From NCBI GenBank assembly GCA_028282705.1, contig JANQHI010000071.1, positions 1-55,728 on the forward strand: 55,728 nt of DNA, read 5' to 3'. Positions within the stretch are counted from its first letter, which is position 1, and each line of letters starts with the position of its first letter. Position numbers and translations under genes: made by a program. Source of the stretch: Prolixibacteraceae bacterium. GTDB lineage: Bacteria > Bacteroidota > Bacteroidia > Bacteroidales > Prolixibacteraceae. This document shows positions 1-9,688 of this stretch, piece by piece. Below the pieces are notes generated by a model. That model was given only the letters and a program-made list of their open reading frames with translations, made no database searches and was not told the origin of the DNA.

Positions 1-230
1 TTATTCTTCTAATATACTGAAAATCAACGTCTTTGTCAAATTTTTATACGACTAATTTATTGAATGTCAGATATTTATATTTTTGTCATGTACTAAAAAG
101 ATTTTATCAAAAAAAATATCTTGTTGATAATCAAAATGTTTAATGATGGATAACATATTATTAAATAACTTATATTAAATTAAACTGGATATGTATATTA
201 CCACGGCTTTGTTGTAACAACTTATATTGC

Positions 231-261
231 ATTAAAATCATCAGGTGTTAATGATTTTAAT
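231..261. other. Perfect 11-bp inverted repeat in the left intergenic stretch
   Basis: Bases 1-449 carry no gene that I can support and are AT-rich. The one clear structure is an inverted repeat with 11-bp arms (231-241 and 251-261) and a 9-base loop. It could end a transcript entering from outside the window or be an operator. Its inner arms read AAATCAT and ATGATTT, like the sites near 31-33 kb, but the spacer is 9 bases and not 8. A shorter palindrome TTGTTGTAACAA lies at 209-220. Confidence 0.45.
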
Positions 262-449
262 GATAAAATCTTTCAAACCAAGCCCTTTCCCGATTTTTGA
301 CATTAACTCCACTTCTATATATTCTGTTGATATTTTAATGGTTGATTCCTTATATCATATTTTGAATAATTTCCTGTTCAAAAGTGAAGAAAAACTACCT
401 ATCTTTGTTTTTTAGCTAATTGTCTATATAACTAACTATTCTAAATAAC

Positions 450-2537
450 ATGAGAGATTTTGTAATTTTCACCTTTATTCTGTTGATTTCCATTTCTTGT
501 ACCCAGACACCAGCTCCTGAGCCAGTTGGACCAATCCCTTCAGAAAGGCAGCTTGCCTGGCACCAATTGGAATACTATGCTTTTGTACATTTCAACATGA
601 ACACTTTCACCAATATGGAATGGGGCCTGGGTGATGAAAAACCTGCACAATTCAACCCCACAGAACTTGATTGCAGGCAATGGGCACGTGTTTGCAAAGA
701 GGCAGGCATGAAAGGCATTATACTAACAGCAAAACACCATGATGGCTTTTGCCTCTGGCCTTCAACTTATACTGAACATTCTGTAAAAAATTCTCCCTGG
801 AAAGATGGCAAAGGGGATGTTGTTAGGGAACTTGCTGATGCTTGTAAAGAATATGGGTTAAAACTAGGCCTGTACTTATCACCATGGGACAGGAACCATG
901 CTGATTATGGGAAACCTGAATACATCACCTATTTTAGGAACCAACTTAGGGAATTGCTAACCAACTATGGTGAATTGTTTGAAGTTTGGTTTGATGGTGC
1001 CAATGGTGGCACTGGCTACTATGGTGGTGCCAATGAAAACAGGAAAATTGACAGGAGCACTTATTATGATTGGGAAAATACCTTTAAACTTGTGCGTGAA
1101 CTGCAACCAAATGCATGCATGTTTAGTGATGGTGGCCCTGATGTAAGGTGGGTAGGAAATGAAGAAGGATGGGCAGGAAAAACAAACTGGTCTATCTTAA
1201 AAAGGGATGATTTTGCCCCAGGTATAACAGAAGACAGAAGGGATCTGCAAGAAGGGCAAGAAGATGGTACACACTGGTTGCCAGCAGAAGTTGATGTGTC
1301 CATCAGGCCAGGATGGTATTACCATACCTATGAAGACCACAAAGTAAAAACCCTGCCCCATTTATTGGATATTTATTACCACTCTGTTGGGAGGAATGCA
1401 TCTTTGCTGCTAAATTTCCCTGTTGACCCAAGAGGCCTGATCCATGAAAAAGATGTAGAACAGGTGCTCAAACTTGCTGAGGCCCTCAAATCAGACTTTG
1501 CACATGACCTGGCAAAAGGGAAAAAAGTTACTGCTTCCAATATACGTGGAAATGCTAAAGCATTTAATGCAGCCAATGTGGTAGATGGAGACCCAGAAAG
1601 CTATTGGGCAACAGATGATGGGGTAAACACTGCTTCACTCACCATTGATTTTGGGGAACCAACCCCAATAAACAGGTTTTTGGTACAGGAAAATATTTTG
1701 CTGGGGCAAAGGGTACAGGAATTTATGCTGGAAGGGCTTATTGACAACAACTGGCAAACCATAGCCAATGAAACAACCATTGGGGCAAAAAGGATACTCA
1801 GGCTGCCAAATGTGGTAGCAAGCCAACTGAAATTTACTGTATTGGCAGCCAAAGCCTGCCCTGTTATTTCAAACATTCAGGTGTACAAAGCACCAAAAGT
1901 ATTGGTGGGGCCTGACATTAAAAGGGACAAAGATGGCCTGGTTACAATAACTGGCAACGACCAGGGGATTAACCTTTATTATACCACTGATGGGACTGAA
2001 CCTGACACCTCATCCAACAAGTTCTCAAAACCATTTGAGGTGCATAAGCCAAGCACAGTTAAGGCAATAGTTTTTGATGGGGAAAGTGGCATGTTCAGCC
2101 CTGTAAGCACAAGAAAACTGGATGTTTCAAAAGCCAAATGGAAGGTCATTGGTAAACTGGCCAAAGAAAAAAACATAAGCACTGTGTTTGATGGGGACAG
2201 CCACACTGGCTGGAGGACTAAAAGTGCACTCCCTGTTGATTTTATGGTTAACCTGGGAGAAACCTTAAACCTACAAGGTTTTACCTACTTTCCTGGCCAG
2301 GGAAGGTCATCTCCAGGTATTATACTTAATTATGAATTTTACACTAGTTTAGATGGCAGGAACTGGAAAAAAGCAGTGCAAAATGGGGAGTTTTCAAATA
2401 TTAAAAACAGCCCAATCCTGCAAGAAGTTACATTTGCAAAGCAAAAAGCAAGGTACATAAAATTAAAGGCTCTCTCCCCAGCCTTTGAAGATGGGCATGT
2501 TGGAATTGCCGAGCTTGGACTTATAACAGGATCATAA
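450..2537 (+). CDS. GH29 alpha-L-fucosidase family lipoprotein with F5/8 type C domains
   Basis: This is probably a surface or periplasmic exo-alpha-L-fucosidase. The N-terminus is a lipoprotein signal (hydrophobic stretch then SISC, Cys17). The GH29 barrel covers roughly residues 25-350: the HHDGF motif is at 96-100 and the WFDG motif at 180-183 supplies the presumed nucleophile Asp182. After it come a discoidin-like (F5/8 type C) carbohydrate-binding module at about 360-480, a short chitobiase-like segment containing YYTTDGTEPD, and a second F5/8 module at the C-terminus. This order is common in Bacteroidota GH29 enzymes of about 700 residues. It is transcribed toward the leftward ribose-type locus and separated from it by a terminator, so it may belong to a different unit. 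Family is clear from motifs; the exact linkage specificity cannot be read. Confidence 0.9.
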   Translation: MRDFVIFTFILLISISCTQTPAPEPVGPIPSERQLAWHQLEYYAFVHFNMNTFTNMEWGLGDEKPAQFNPTELDCRQWARVCKEAGMKGIILTAKHHDGFCLWPSTYTEHSVKNSPWKDGKGDVVRELADACKEYGLKLGLYLSPWDRNHADYGKPEYITYFRNQLRELLTNYGELFEVWFDGANGGTGYYGGANENRKIDRSTYYDWENTFKLVRELQPNACMFSDGGPDVRWVGNEEGWAGKTNWSILKRDDFAPGITEDRRDLQEGQEDGTHWLPAEVDVSIRPGWYYHTYEDHKVKTLPHLLDIYYHSVGRNASLLLNFPVDPRGLIHEKDVEQVLKLAEALKSDFAHDLAKGKKVTASNIRGNAKAFNAANVVDGDPESYWATDDGVNTASLTIDFGEPTPINRFLVQENILLGQRVQEFMLEGLIDNNWQTIANETTIGAKRILRLPNVVASQLKFTVLAAKACPVISNIQVYKAPKVLVGPDIKRDKDGLVTITGNDQGINLYYTTDGTEPDTSSNKFSKPFEVHKPSTVKAIVFDGESGMFSPVSTRKLDVSKAKWKVIGKLAKEKNISTVFDGDSHTGWRTKSALPVDFMVNLGETLNLQGFTYFPGQGRSSPGIILNYEFYTSLDGRNWKKAVQNGEFSNIKNSPILQEVTFAKQKARYIKLKALSPAFEDGHVGIAELGLITGS

Positions 2538-2598
2538 AATTTGGGTACTGAATGTCTAACTAATTTGTATATCTGTTGTTAAAAATAATGGGTGCTTG

Positions 2599-2630
2599 AA
2601 GAGGCTGTCCCAAAAGGGTAGCCTCTTTTT
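2599..2630 (+). terminator. Rho-independent terminator after the GH29 gene
   Basis: The stem AAGAGGCT (2599-2606) pairs with AGCCTCTT (2620-2627), with an inner CCC/GGG pair around an AAAA loop, and a T-run follows on the plus strand. It lies about 60 bases after the stop codon of the fucosidase gene. Confidence 0.85.
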
Positions 2631-2771
2631 GCATGATAATATCATAGATTTTGCATAAATGATATTCCTGGAATTTTTTTCCTGAAATTGAGTCTTTTTA
2701 TTTTCTATCTTCTATTCATGAATATTAAAGGAAAATTAAGGTTTATATTTTTTACCATTAGTAGCTGGTTG

Positions 2772-5015
2772 TTACATCTTAAACGTGTGGATATATTTTA
2801 GCAATACCATCCTGTTTAGGAAAGGTACTTTTCTGGCTTCCCCAAAATCATAATTAAAGCTTGGTTTTATTTCGTTATAAACCAGGTAAAAGTCATTGCC
2901 TTCACGTGGGTTATACCTAAGCCTAATGTTGCCAATTGCCAAGTTGCTCTGGCTGTTGTACTGTATAAAAGAACTCAAAGAAACCTTTGTGCTGTGCATA
3001 TACATTAGCTTCAACCTGGCTATGTGGCTGGTGAATTTTTGGTTGCGTTTATCAAAACTGATCTTATTGAGGGAGTAAGAGCCTGATAACTGTAAGCTGG
3101 ATGATGCCCTGAACATAGGGCTAAATGAAGCAGAAAGCCTGTTCCCATCATAATATCCTCCACCTGATAGGTTCAGGCTTACTGACAATGGCTTGGATGA
3201 AGGGGAAGACAACAGTGAAAAGAAAGTGAGGTAACTATATTCCCCAGCAGGTACATAAGCATCTGCTGCCAAATAAAAATTGTATTTGATCCCATCTTTC
3301 ACTTGGCTAAAGCTCCCAAAGCCTGTCCAACCTGTTTTGCTGCTTACACTAACACCCCCAAATATGGTACGTGACTCCAGTTCCTTCCCCTGGATGCGTT
3401 GTACATAGGTATTGCTTAAGAAAAGCTTAAGGCTATAAATTTTTGAACTGTTGCCTGGCAACCAGTCATACTGTGCACGTGCAGAATAACTCTGAACCCC
3501 AAGTTTTGAAATAAAACCAACAGTTGGGTAAAACATTTTGCCTGTATAGCCATATGAAAATTTGTAAGAGAAACCTTTTTGGTTCCTACGTTCCCACTGT
3601 ATATGGGCAAACGAATTGTCTTTAAACCCAGGGTTTTCGGTTTCACTGTTGGCCACTTGTGCAACTTTTGTTTCCAAGTAATCATCACCAAACAGGCGGA
3701 AAATCCCATCTATGCCATAGGCTGCACTTCTAGAGCCATTATTGCCAAGGCGTGTGGTTGCCATTGCCCCAAGAAATGAGTTTTCGTTTACTACCTGCCT
3801 CCTTACCCTAAATACCCCAAAGTTTTCAGAGGGGATATCGTTGAGCTTTTGTGTTTGCATATCCAAGAGGCCAATATCCCATTTGCCCACACGCCCAGTT
3901 AGCCTGGCACCACCAAAAATGCGTACAGGCCCATCATGGCTTATCCCAATCCTACGGCTGTAAAATAGCTCTTGGGAGCCACCAAGCCCAAAACCAAAAA
4001 GGCTGGAACGTTCCTGGAAAAACATCCTTTTTTCAGGGAAATACAAAGAGTAACGTGTAATGTTTACACGCTCGTCATCAGCCTCTACCTGGGCAAAATC
4101 AGTATTTGCAGTGAGGTCTAGCGTAAGGTTGCTGCTAATGTTGTATTTTATGTCAAGCCCAGCATCCAATTCAGGGGAATTGTCTTTGTCATAGTGGGTT
4201 TTATCCAATGACAAAGTCCTTTTTTGCTCCATCCCTGTTATTACATAGGGTGAAACATATACAGGTTTTTCAGCTTTGATCCCTTCAAATTCTATTTTTG
4301 CTGCCAACGATGGTTTTATGGGGGCAAGCATGCCATGCTTTGGGTCAATTTCAGGATATGTGTATAGCTCATTGTTATGGCTAACTTTTCTATTTACCAT
4401 AAGCCCCATAGTTACTTTGCCTCCCACTTCCTGGAATTTAAGGCTTGAAAATGGCACCCTCATTTCCATTGACCAGCCATAGGGGGTACGTGCAGTTTTC
4501 ACATCCCAAAAGGTGTTCCAGCTATAATTAATGGATCCCTTCCCTGAAAAAGAACTACCAGAAGCATCGTTTGATATCTCATAGTCTGTCCTATGCCCTG
4601 ATGGGGAAGTGAAAAAAGCCAAGGCACTTTCATTGGTGTTGTATGTATCCAGGATAATGCCAAATATATCAGTACCAGTGGCTGTACCATCCCTTTTTTT
4701 TGTTTTTGAAACTATGTTGGAAGGGTCATTGTAATATAGCTTTGCAAATACCCACAAATATTTATCGTTGTAAGCAATCCTCATTTCGGTTTGTTCAGTT
4801 GGTTCATCCCCAAAATTTGGGGAATGCTGGAAAACAGGGATTGGTGTTGCATTTTCCCAACATGGGCCTTCAGGTAGCCCATCAAAAGTTATGGTGCTGT
4901 TTGCACGTGCAATGGATAAAATGCTTTTGGCTGTTTTTGCACCCAAAGGGTTAATGGTTAACATTAAAATGCCTGCAAGTGGCAAAATTAGCTGATATAT
5001 TTTAAGTTTAAACAT
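2772..5015 (-). CDS. DUF5916 outer-membrane protein with N-terminal CBM9-like domain
   Basis: The protein has about 747 residues from the chosen start. After a signal peptide (hydrophobic core, then NPLGAK) comes a CBM9-like beta-sandwich module: ITFDGLPEGPCWENA near the start and the WSMEMRVPFSSLKF strand near its end. The remaining ~500 residues alternate amphipathic strands with aromatic ends and finish in a barrel-like strand, as in DUF5916 proteins. An upstream in-frame ATG at 5081 exists, but the ATG at 5015 directly precedes the signal peptide and leaves a gap of only 4 bases after the preceding gene, so I prefer 5015. It is last in the leftward locus and is probably co-transcribed with the preceding small OMP gene. 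Function is unknown; sugar binding or transport at the outer membrane is an inference. Confidence 0.85.
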   Translation of the reverse strand: MFKLKIYQLILPLAGILMLTINPLGAKTAKSILSIARANSTITFDGLPEGPCWENATPIPVFQHSPNFGDEPTEQTEMRIAYNDKYLWVFAKLYYNDPSNIVSKTKKRDGTATGTDIFGIILDTYNTNESALAFFTSPSGHRTDYEISNDASGSSFSGKGSINYSWNTFWDVKTARTPYGWSMEMRVPFSSLKFQEVGGKVTMGLMVNRKVSHNNELYTYPEIDPKHGMLAPIKPSLAAKIEFEGIKAEKPVYVSPYVITGMEQKRTLSLDKTHYDKDNSPELDAGLDIKYNISSNLTLDLTANTDFAQVEADDERVNITRYSLYFPEKRMFFQERSSLFGFGLGGSQELFYSRRIGISHDGPVRIFGGARLTGRVGKWDIGLLDMQTQKLNDIPSENFGVFRVRRQVVNENSFLGAMATTRLGNNGSRSAAYGIDGIFRLFGDDYLETKVAQVANSETENPGFKDNSFAHIQWERRNQKGFSYKFSYGYTGKMFYPTVGFISKLGVQSYSARAQYDWLPGNSSKIYSLKLFLSNTYVQRIQGKELESRTIFGGVSVSSKTGWTGFGSFSQVKDGIKYNFYLAADAYVPAGEYSYLTFFSLLSSPSSKPLSVSLNLSGGGYYDGNRLSASFSPMFRASSSLQLSGSYSLNKISFDKRNQKFTSHIARLKLMYMHSTKVSLSSFIQYNSQSNLAIGNIRLRYNPREGNDFYLVYNEIKPSFNYDFGEARKVPFLNRMVLLKYIHTFKM

Positions 5016-5019
5016 GTTC

Positions 5020-5679
5020 TTATAAAAATTTGTATTGGACAAACAGCCCATAGTTTCCATCAAAATCAAAACTCCTCTCACTAAAATTCAGGTTGGAAGC
5101 CAACCCACACTGGAGTTTGTTTTTTTGTATCCCCACCCTTAGGCGGAAAGTGGTATATTGATGCTCTTTAATATTGAAAATGGCAAACGACTGCATCTTG
5201 AAAACCCCTTCCAGCTTATAGGCAATGCCCTTTACATATTGTATGCTGGTAATATTCATTAAACCCAGTTCTTTTTTAAAACTTAGGGTTGGGGAAAACA
5301 ATAGCTGAAGCCCATTTTTCACATAAAAAAATTGTACACCTGCAGTTGGTTTAAAGCCTGAGTAGGAACTATAAAATGCACCTGCTGTTGTTTTCATTGA
5401 TATGTTAAGGGTATACCCAAAACTGGATATGGACAATGCCATTAGCCCTTCATCTGTTGAGTACCCTGAATTTACCCTGCCCATGCAGAAAAAGCTGAAC
5501 TTATTATCCTTTCCAAACATTGTGTTATAAGCCCCTTGCAAAGACCAGTCATTATCCATGGCAGTTAGTTCTGTTGTTACTGACTGGGCATTTAGTTTTA
5601 AAACAAACAGGCAGTATACCATTACCAGAAAGGTATTTAACAACACTATTTTCTTGTATATTTTCCTTAAAATTTGCAT
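5020..5679 (-). CDS. Small outer-membrane beta-barrel-like protein, unknown function
   Basis: A 219-residue protein with an N-terminal signal peptide ending near LNAQS. The rest consists of alternating hydrophobic and polar stretches rich in aromatic residues, ending LFVQYKFL, the terminal aromatic-strand pattern of outer-membrane barrels. I do not recognise the family by name. It is followed after 4 bases by the DUF5916 gene, so the two are probably one transcript and could work as a pair. A stem-loop at 5728-5769 separates it from the GH3 gene upstream. Confidence 0.7.
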   Translation of the reverse strand: MQILRKIYKKIVLLNTFLVMVYCLFVLKLNAQSVTTELTAMDNDWSLQGAYNTMFGKDNKFSFFCMGRVNSGYSTDEGLMALSISSFGYTLNISMKTTAGAFYSSYSGFKPTAGVQFFYVKNGLQLLFSPTLSFKKELGLMNITSIQYVKGIAYKLEGVFKMQSFAIFNIKEHQYTTFRLRVGIQKNKLQCGLASNLNFSERSFDFDGNYGLFVQYKFL

Positions 5680-5727
5680 CTGCCATTGCTGCTGTTTCTT
5701 TGTTTTTGGGCAAACAAACCCTTAAAC

Positions 5728-5769
5728 AACCACCCTTAAACCAGTTTAAACAGGTTTTAAAGGGTGGTT
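5728..5769 (-). terminator. Stem-loop between the GH3 gene and the OMP/DUF5916 pair
   Basis: Arms AACCACCCTT (5728-5737) and AAGGGTGGTT (5760-5769) pair, and an inner stem AAACC/GGTTT (5738-5742, 5753-5757) extends the hairpin. There is no good T-run on the minus strand, so it may be an attenuator or an RNA-end stabiliser and not a full terminator. Confidence 0.5.
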
Positions 5770-5821
5770 ATCAATTTATTTTGAAAAAACCTTTGCTTTC
5801 TCCCCAGAAGGGGGCAAATTC

Positions 5822-8274
5822 CTACTTTATTTGTGTTTTAAATTTTTGAATGGCCCCTTTACTATTGATTGTGGCTTCTAGGGCCTTTGAAACCTTGCCA
5901 ACCACTTGGTTTTGTTTTACAGTAAATGCTTGTTTGCCTTTTATGTCTTTTGAAGATGCTGCAACTTTCAATGAATAATTGCCTTTTTCAATGACCCATG
6001 AAGATGTGGTTTCATCAAAGGAGGCAATATCTTCAGCTTTGACAGTAAATTTCAATGTTGTTTTTTCGCCTGGTTCCAGGAGTTTTGTTTTACCAAAAGC
6101 TACCAGTTCTTCAGCAGGTTTCTCAAGTTTTACAGAAGGTGCACCCACATATACCTGGACGACCTCTTTTCCTGCAACACTTCCAGTATTTTTCACGTCA
6201 ACAGAAACTGCAAGTTCATTTTTAAAAGTTTTTGTGTTGATTTTCAGGTTGCTGTAAGTAAAATCAGTGTAAGACAGGCCATAGCCAAATTCGTAGGCTA
6301 CTGGTTTGTTGAAGGTATTGTAAAAACGGTAACCAACATAAATGTCTTCTTCATAAACCACTTCCCATGGTACACGGCTCATAAACGAAAAACCAGACAG
6401 GTCAGCAGCATTGTCTTTTGGGCCTTCCTGTTTTACTTCCTTTCCAGGGAAATTGTTGGCAGTAGGTGCATCTTCATACTTAATTGGGAAAGAAATAGCC
6501 AGTTTCCCTGATGGGTTTACCTTGCCTGTAAGCACATCAGCAATTGAATTTCCTGCTTCCTGCCCACCTTGCCATGCACAAAGTACAGCATCAGGGGTTT
6601 TACCCCAGCTGGCAGTTTCAATTACCCCACCAATGTTTAGCACAACAATGGCTTTTTTGTTTTGTGCATGGAAAGCTTCAGAAACAGTTTTTACCAAAGC
6701 TTTCTCAGTGCCTGTTAAATAGAAATCGCCAGCATCAGGCTTTCTGTCTCCCCCTTCACCAGAGTTCCTACCAATAGTGATCAATGCCACATCAGCTTCC
6801 TTGGCCATTTTTTCGGCAAGGGCTTTTCCTACTTCCATTTCTTCAACAGGTTCTTTTGCCCCCATCATGGCAGCCAGGAAGTTTGTGGGCTTTTTCTTTT
6901 TAGCCCTCTCTGCTTTTATGTAATCTTTATAGGTTTTTGCCAATGCCCCATTGGTATTTAGTCCAACATTTTTCAGTCCTTCAGTCAATGAAACTGTGTA
7001 AGCCTCATTCACATCACCACTGCCTGTACCACCTGAGATTAACTCATAAGAGTTGGTACCAAAGGCAGCAATGTTTTTTTGGTTTGGTTTAAAAGGAAGT
7101 GCCCCCCCTTGTTTTCGAGCAGTACTATACCATCAGCAGAAGCTTGCCTGGTAACGTCTGCATTCATTTTTTGGGAAGGTTTGTTGGTATTTTTATAGCC
7201 TTTGAACTTTGGCGATTTTAGCATGATGCCCAAAATCCTTTTGATGTTTTTATCCAGGATGGCTTCATCCAGCTTGCCACTTTCCACTTCTGTTACAAGG
7301 GTTTCAATTTGTTGTATTTGCCCAGGCATCAGGAGGTCGTTTCCTGCCACCATTTGTGCATTCACATTGCTTCCACCTCCCCAGTCAGTCATCACATAGC
7401 CTTCAAATCCCCAGTCATCACGCAAAATTTTGGTTAACAGGTCATGGCTTTCAGAAGCATATTCACCATTTATTTTGTTGTACGCTGACATTACTGTCCA
7501 GGGCTGTGCCTCTTTCACAGCAATTTCAAAACCCCTAAGGTACAATTCCCTTAAAGCCCTTTCACTCACAATGGTATTCACTGACATCCTGTTGGTTTCC
7601 TGGTTGTTTGCAGCAAAATGCTTGATGGATGTGCCCACCCCATTTGACTGGATACCCTTTACCATGGCAGCAGCCATTTTGCCAGTTACCAATGGGTCTT
7701 CAGAATAATACTCAAAGTTACGCCCACACAATGGGTCACGTTGCAGGTTCATGCCTGGGCCTAAAATCACATCAACACCATATTCCAACACCTCATTCCC
7801 CATGGCTTTACCTACTTGCTCTACCAAGTCAGTGTCCCAGGTAGAAGCCAGGTTGGTGGCAATGGGGAAGGCTGTACAATAAAATGTACCTTCTTTCCCT
7901 TTACGCACAGGGGAGATCCTCAGCCCAGCAGGGCCATCAGCCAATACCTGGCTTGTGATGCCCAACTTTTCAAATTCAGCAGTTGTGCCAGCAGCCCCAG
8001 GCACAAATTGCCTCACCTTATCTACCATGGCATTATAGGCTGCATCATCACTTTTCTGAGGGTTGAGCATGGGTGGCAGCATTTGCCTAATGGAGTCAGG
8101 CATTTCAAAAAACATGCCTGTGCCTATTAGCAGCTGTGCCTTTTGCCTAAGGCTCATTGAAGAGGCTATCTTATCTATTTTATCCTGGCCTTTTTTACTT
8201 GCTGTTGCATTACCAGGGTTGGTTGCCAGTAAAAAGCCTGCTATAACCAATGTATTTTTTATTAAGGTTTTCAT
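5822..8274 (-). pseudogene. GH3 family beta-glycosidase, frameshifted at a poly-G tract
   Basis: Two adjacent reading frames form one GH3 enzyme. The N-terminal part (8274 down to about 7110) has a signal peptide and the (beta/alpha)8 domain with KHFAANNQETNR and the nucleophile motif VMTDWGG. The C-terminal part (about 7100 down to 5822) has the alpha/beta sandwich domain and a fibronectin III-like domain. The break is a run of seven G on the coding strand (plus-strand C at 7102-7108). One extra G joins the frames cleanly into LLENKGGALPFKPNQKNIAA, which is normal GH3 sequence. As written, the first frame ends at 7039 with an unrelated tail. The full protein would be about 817 residues. The cause could be a sequencing error, a true mutation or phase variation; the rest of the gene shows no decay. 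Confidence 0.88.
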
Positions 8275-8292
8275 ATTTAAATTATAAATTTA

Positions 8293-9150
8293 TTATTCAA
8301 AAATTTCACTAACTCCTTTTGCCACTGTTTTTAACGACACCCTCCAAAAGCCCCATTCATGTGTACCTGGACGTGTAATAAAAGTATGTCCAATTTCTTT
8401 TTGGTCTAGAAAAGCATCAAATTGTATATTGGCAGGAAACAGAAAATCTTCTGTACCACAATCCATGAAGTATGTAGGGAAAACTTTATTTTCTTCTTCC
8501 AATTTTTCATTAATAACATCCCTGATGTCAGGAGCTGAAGAGCCATCTATTATTACAGCCCCACTCATTGAATAGCAATAACAGAATAATTCAGGATGGC
8601 TGAATGCAAGGTAGGTTGCACCATACCCCCCCATGGAAACCCCTGAGATAGCCCTGCTTTTGAGTGCCTTTTTTATCCTGTACCTTTTTTCAACTTCTGG
8701 GATAAACTCTTCAAAAAAGTAATCTTTGTACTTCAATCCATTCCCATTGAAATTATTACAATAGAAGGTGTTAAAGGCATTTGGCATTACCACAAGCATT
8801 TCTTTTGCCTCTTTTCCCTCAATTGCCATGTCCATAATGTTTACCATACCCTGTGTAATCCAATCAATGTGGTTTCCATTCATTCCATGTAAGAGGTACA
8901 AAACAGGATATTCCTTTTCACTGCTATCATATCCCTTGGGGAAGTACACTGAATAATTCATTTGCTGCCCAAGGATGGTACTGCTTATGGTCTGGTGTAT
9001 ATCAACCTGGCTTTTGGGCCCAGTTTCTTTGTCCTGGATAATTTCGTCTTCTTCTTTAATACATGAGGTAATAAAGAAGGTGGACAATACAACAATAAAT
9101 AGCATTAAGCTATTGATTTTTACCTTTTTGTATTTCACACCAATTAACAT
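8293..9150 (-). CDS. CE1-type esterase lipoprotein (esterase D family)
   Basis: An alpha/beta-hydrolase of the family that includes feruloyl and acetyl xylan esterases and S-formylglutathione hydrolase. Visible elements: VLYLLHGMNG (oxyanion region), the nucleophile elbow GVSMGG, an acid in DCGTED and a catalytic His in GTHEWGFW. The N-terminus is a lipoprotein signal ending FFITSC, so the enzyme should be exported and anchored. An ATG at 9180 would overlap rpiB by 13 bases. The ATG at 9150 gives a compact Lys-rich signal and a 17-base gap, so I chose it. The substrate is not readable; the context suggests acyl groups on a ribose-containing compound. Confidence 0.85.
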   Translation of the reverse strand: MLIGVKYKKVKINSLMLFIVVLSTFFITSCIKEEDEIIQDKETGPKSQVDIHQTISSTILGQQMNYSVYFPKGYDSSEKEYPVLYLLHGMNGNHIDWITQGMVNIMDMAIEGKEAKEMLVVMPNAFNTFYCNNFNGNGLKYKDYFFEEFIPEVEKRYRIKKALKSRAISGVSMGGYGATYLAFSHPELFCYCYSMSGAVIIDGSSAPDIRDVINEKLEEENKVFPTYFMDCGTEDFLFPANIQFDAFLDQKEIGHTFITRPGTHEWGFWRVSLKTVAKGVSEIFE

Positions 9151-9167
9151 TAGCTTATATAAAACAG

Positions 9168-9608
9168 TTATGTTTGACAAGATATTTTCTCAACCCTCCT
9201 TTGGTGCCTTCCCCCTTCAAAGTTTTCAGATAAAAAGGCATCCAGTATTTGGGTTGCTTTATGCAGGTCAATAAACCCAGCAGGCAGGCATAAAATATTG
9301 GCATTGTTGTGTTGCCTGGCCAATTTGGCAATTTCCATGTCCCAACAAACAGCAGCCCTAACATCTTTATATTTATTGGCAGTTAATGACATACCCTGCC
9401 CACTATGGCAGATTAATATCCCAAGTTTTGTGTTTTTGTGCTGTACCTCTTCTGCCACTGGGTGGGCATAGTCAGGATAATCCACAGAATCCTGGTTTTT
9501 TGCACCAAAATTTTTTATTGCATAGCCTTTATCCAAAAGGTAGCAGCAAATTTCAGTTTTAAGTTTATATCCTGCATGGTCGCTACCAATTGCTATTGTT
9601 TTTTCCAT
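9168..9608 (-). CDS. rpiB: Ribose-5-phosphate isomerase B (RpiB/LacAB family)
   Basis: Converts ribose 5-phosphate to ribulose 5-phosphate in the cytoplasm. The 146-residue length is normal. Seen: the start TIAIGSDHAGYKLK, the active-site loop ILICHSGQGMSLTANK with the catalytic Cys in the usual place (HSGQG replaces the common GTGxG), and the C-terminal phosphate-binding GGRHQRRV. It has no signal peptide, unlike most neighbours. With ribokinase, the sugar transporter and the nucleoside hydrolase in the same leftward run, it completes a route from ribose to the pentose phosphate pathway. An allose-6-phosphate or galactose-6-phosphate isomerase role is possible for this fold, but the context favours ribose. 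Confidence 0.9.
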   Translation of the reverse strand: MEKTIAIGSDHAGYKLKTEICCYLLDKGYAIKNFGAKNQDSVDYPDYAHPVAEEVQHKNTKLGILICHSGQGMSLTANKYKDVRAAVCWDMEIAKLARQHNNANILCLPAGFIDLHKATQILDAFLSENFEGGRHQRRVEKISCQT

Positions 9609-9625
9609 GGTATTATTTCTAGGTG

Positions 9626-9688
9626 TTAAAAGGCCATTTTAAAGGCAACCTGCCTTTTTGCCAAAATGAAAATTAAACGGCCTTTTAA
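9626..9688 (-). other. Nested inverted repeats between two locus genes
   Basis: An outer perfect repeat TTAAAAGGCC (9626-9635) / GGCCTTTTAA (9679-9688) encloses an inner hairpin AAAGGCA/TGCCTTT (9641-9647, 9651-9657). The outer right arm overlaps the stop codon of the upstream hydrolase gene. It may be a partial terminator or processing site that sets the level of the distal genes. Confidence 0.5.

Noticed and set aside
209-220. TTGTTGTAACAA as a Rex site
   Set aside because: Short, in an AT-rich gap far from any redox gene and without a visible target gene in the window.
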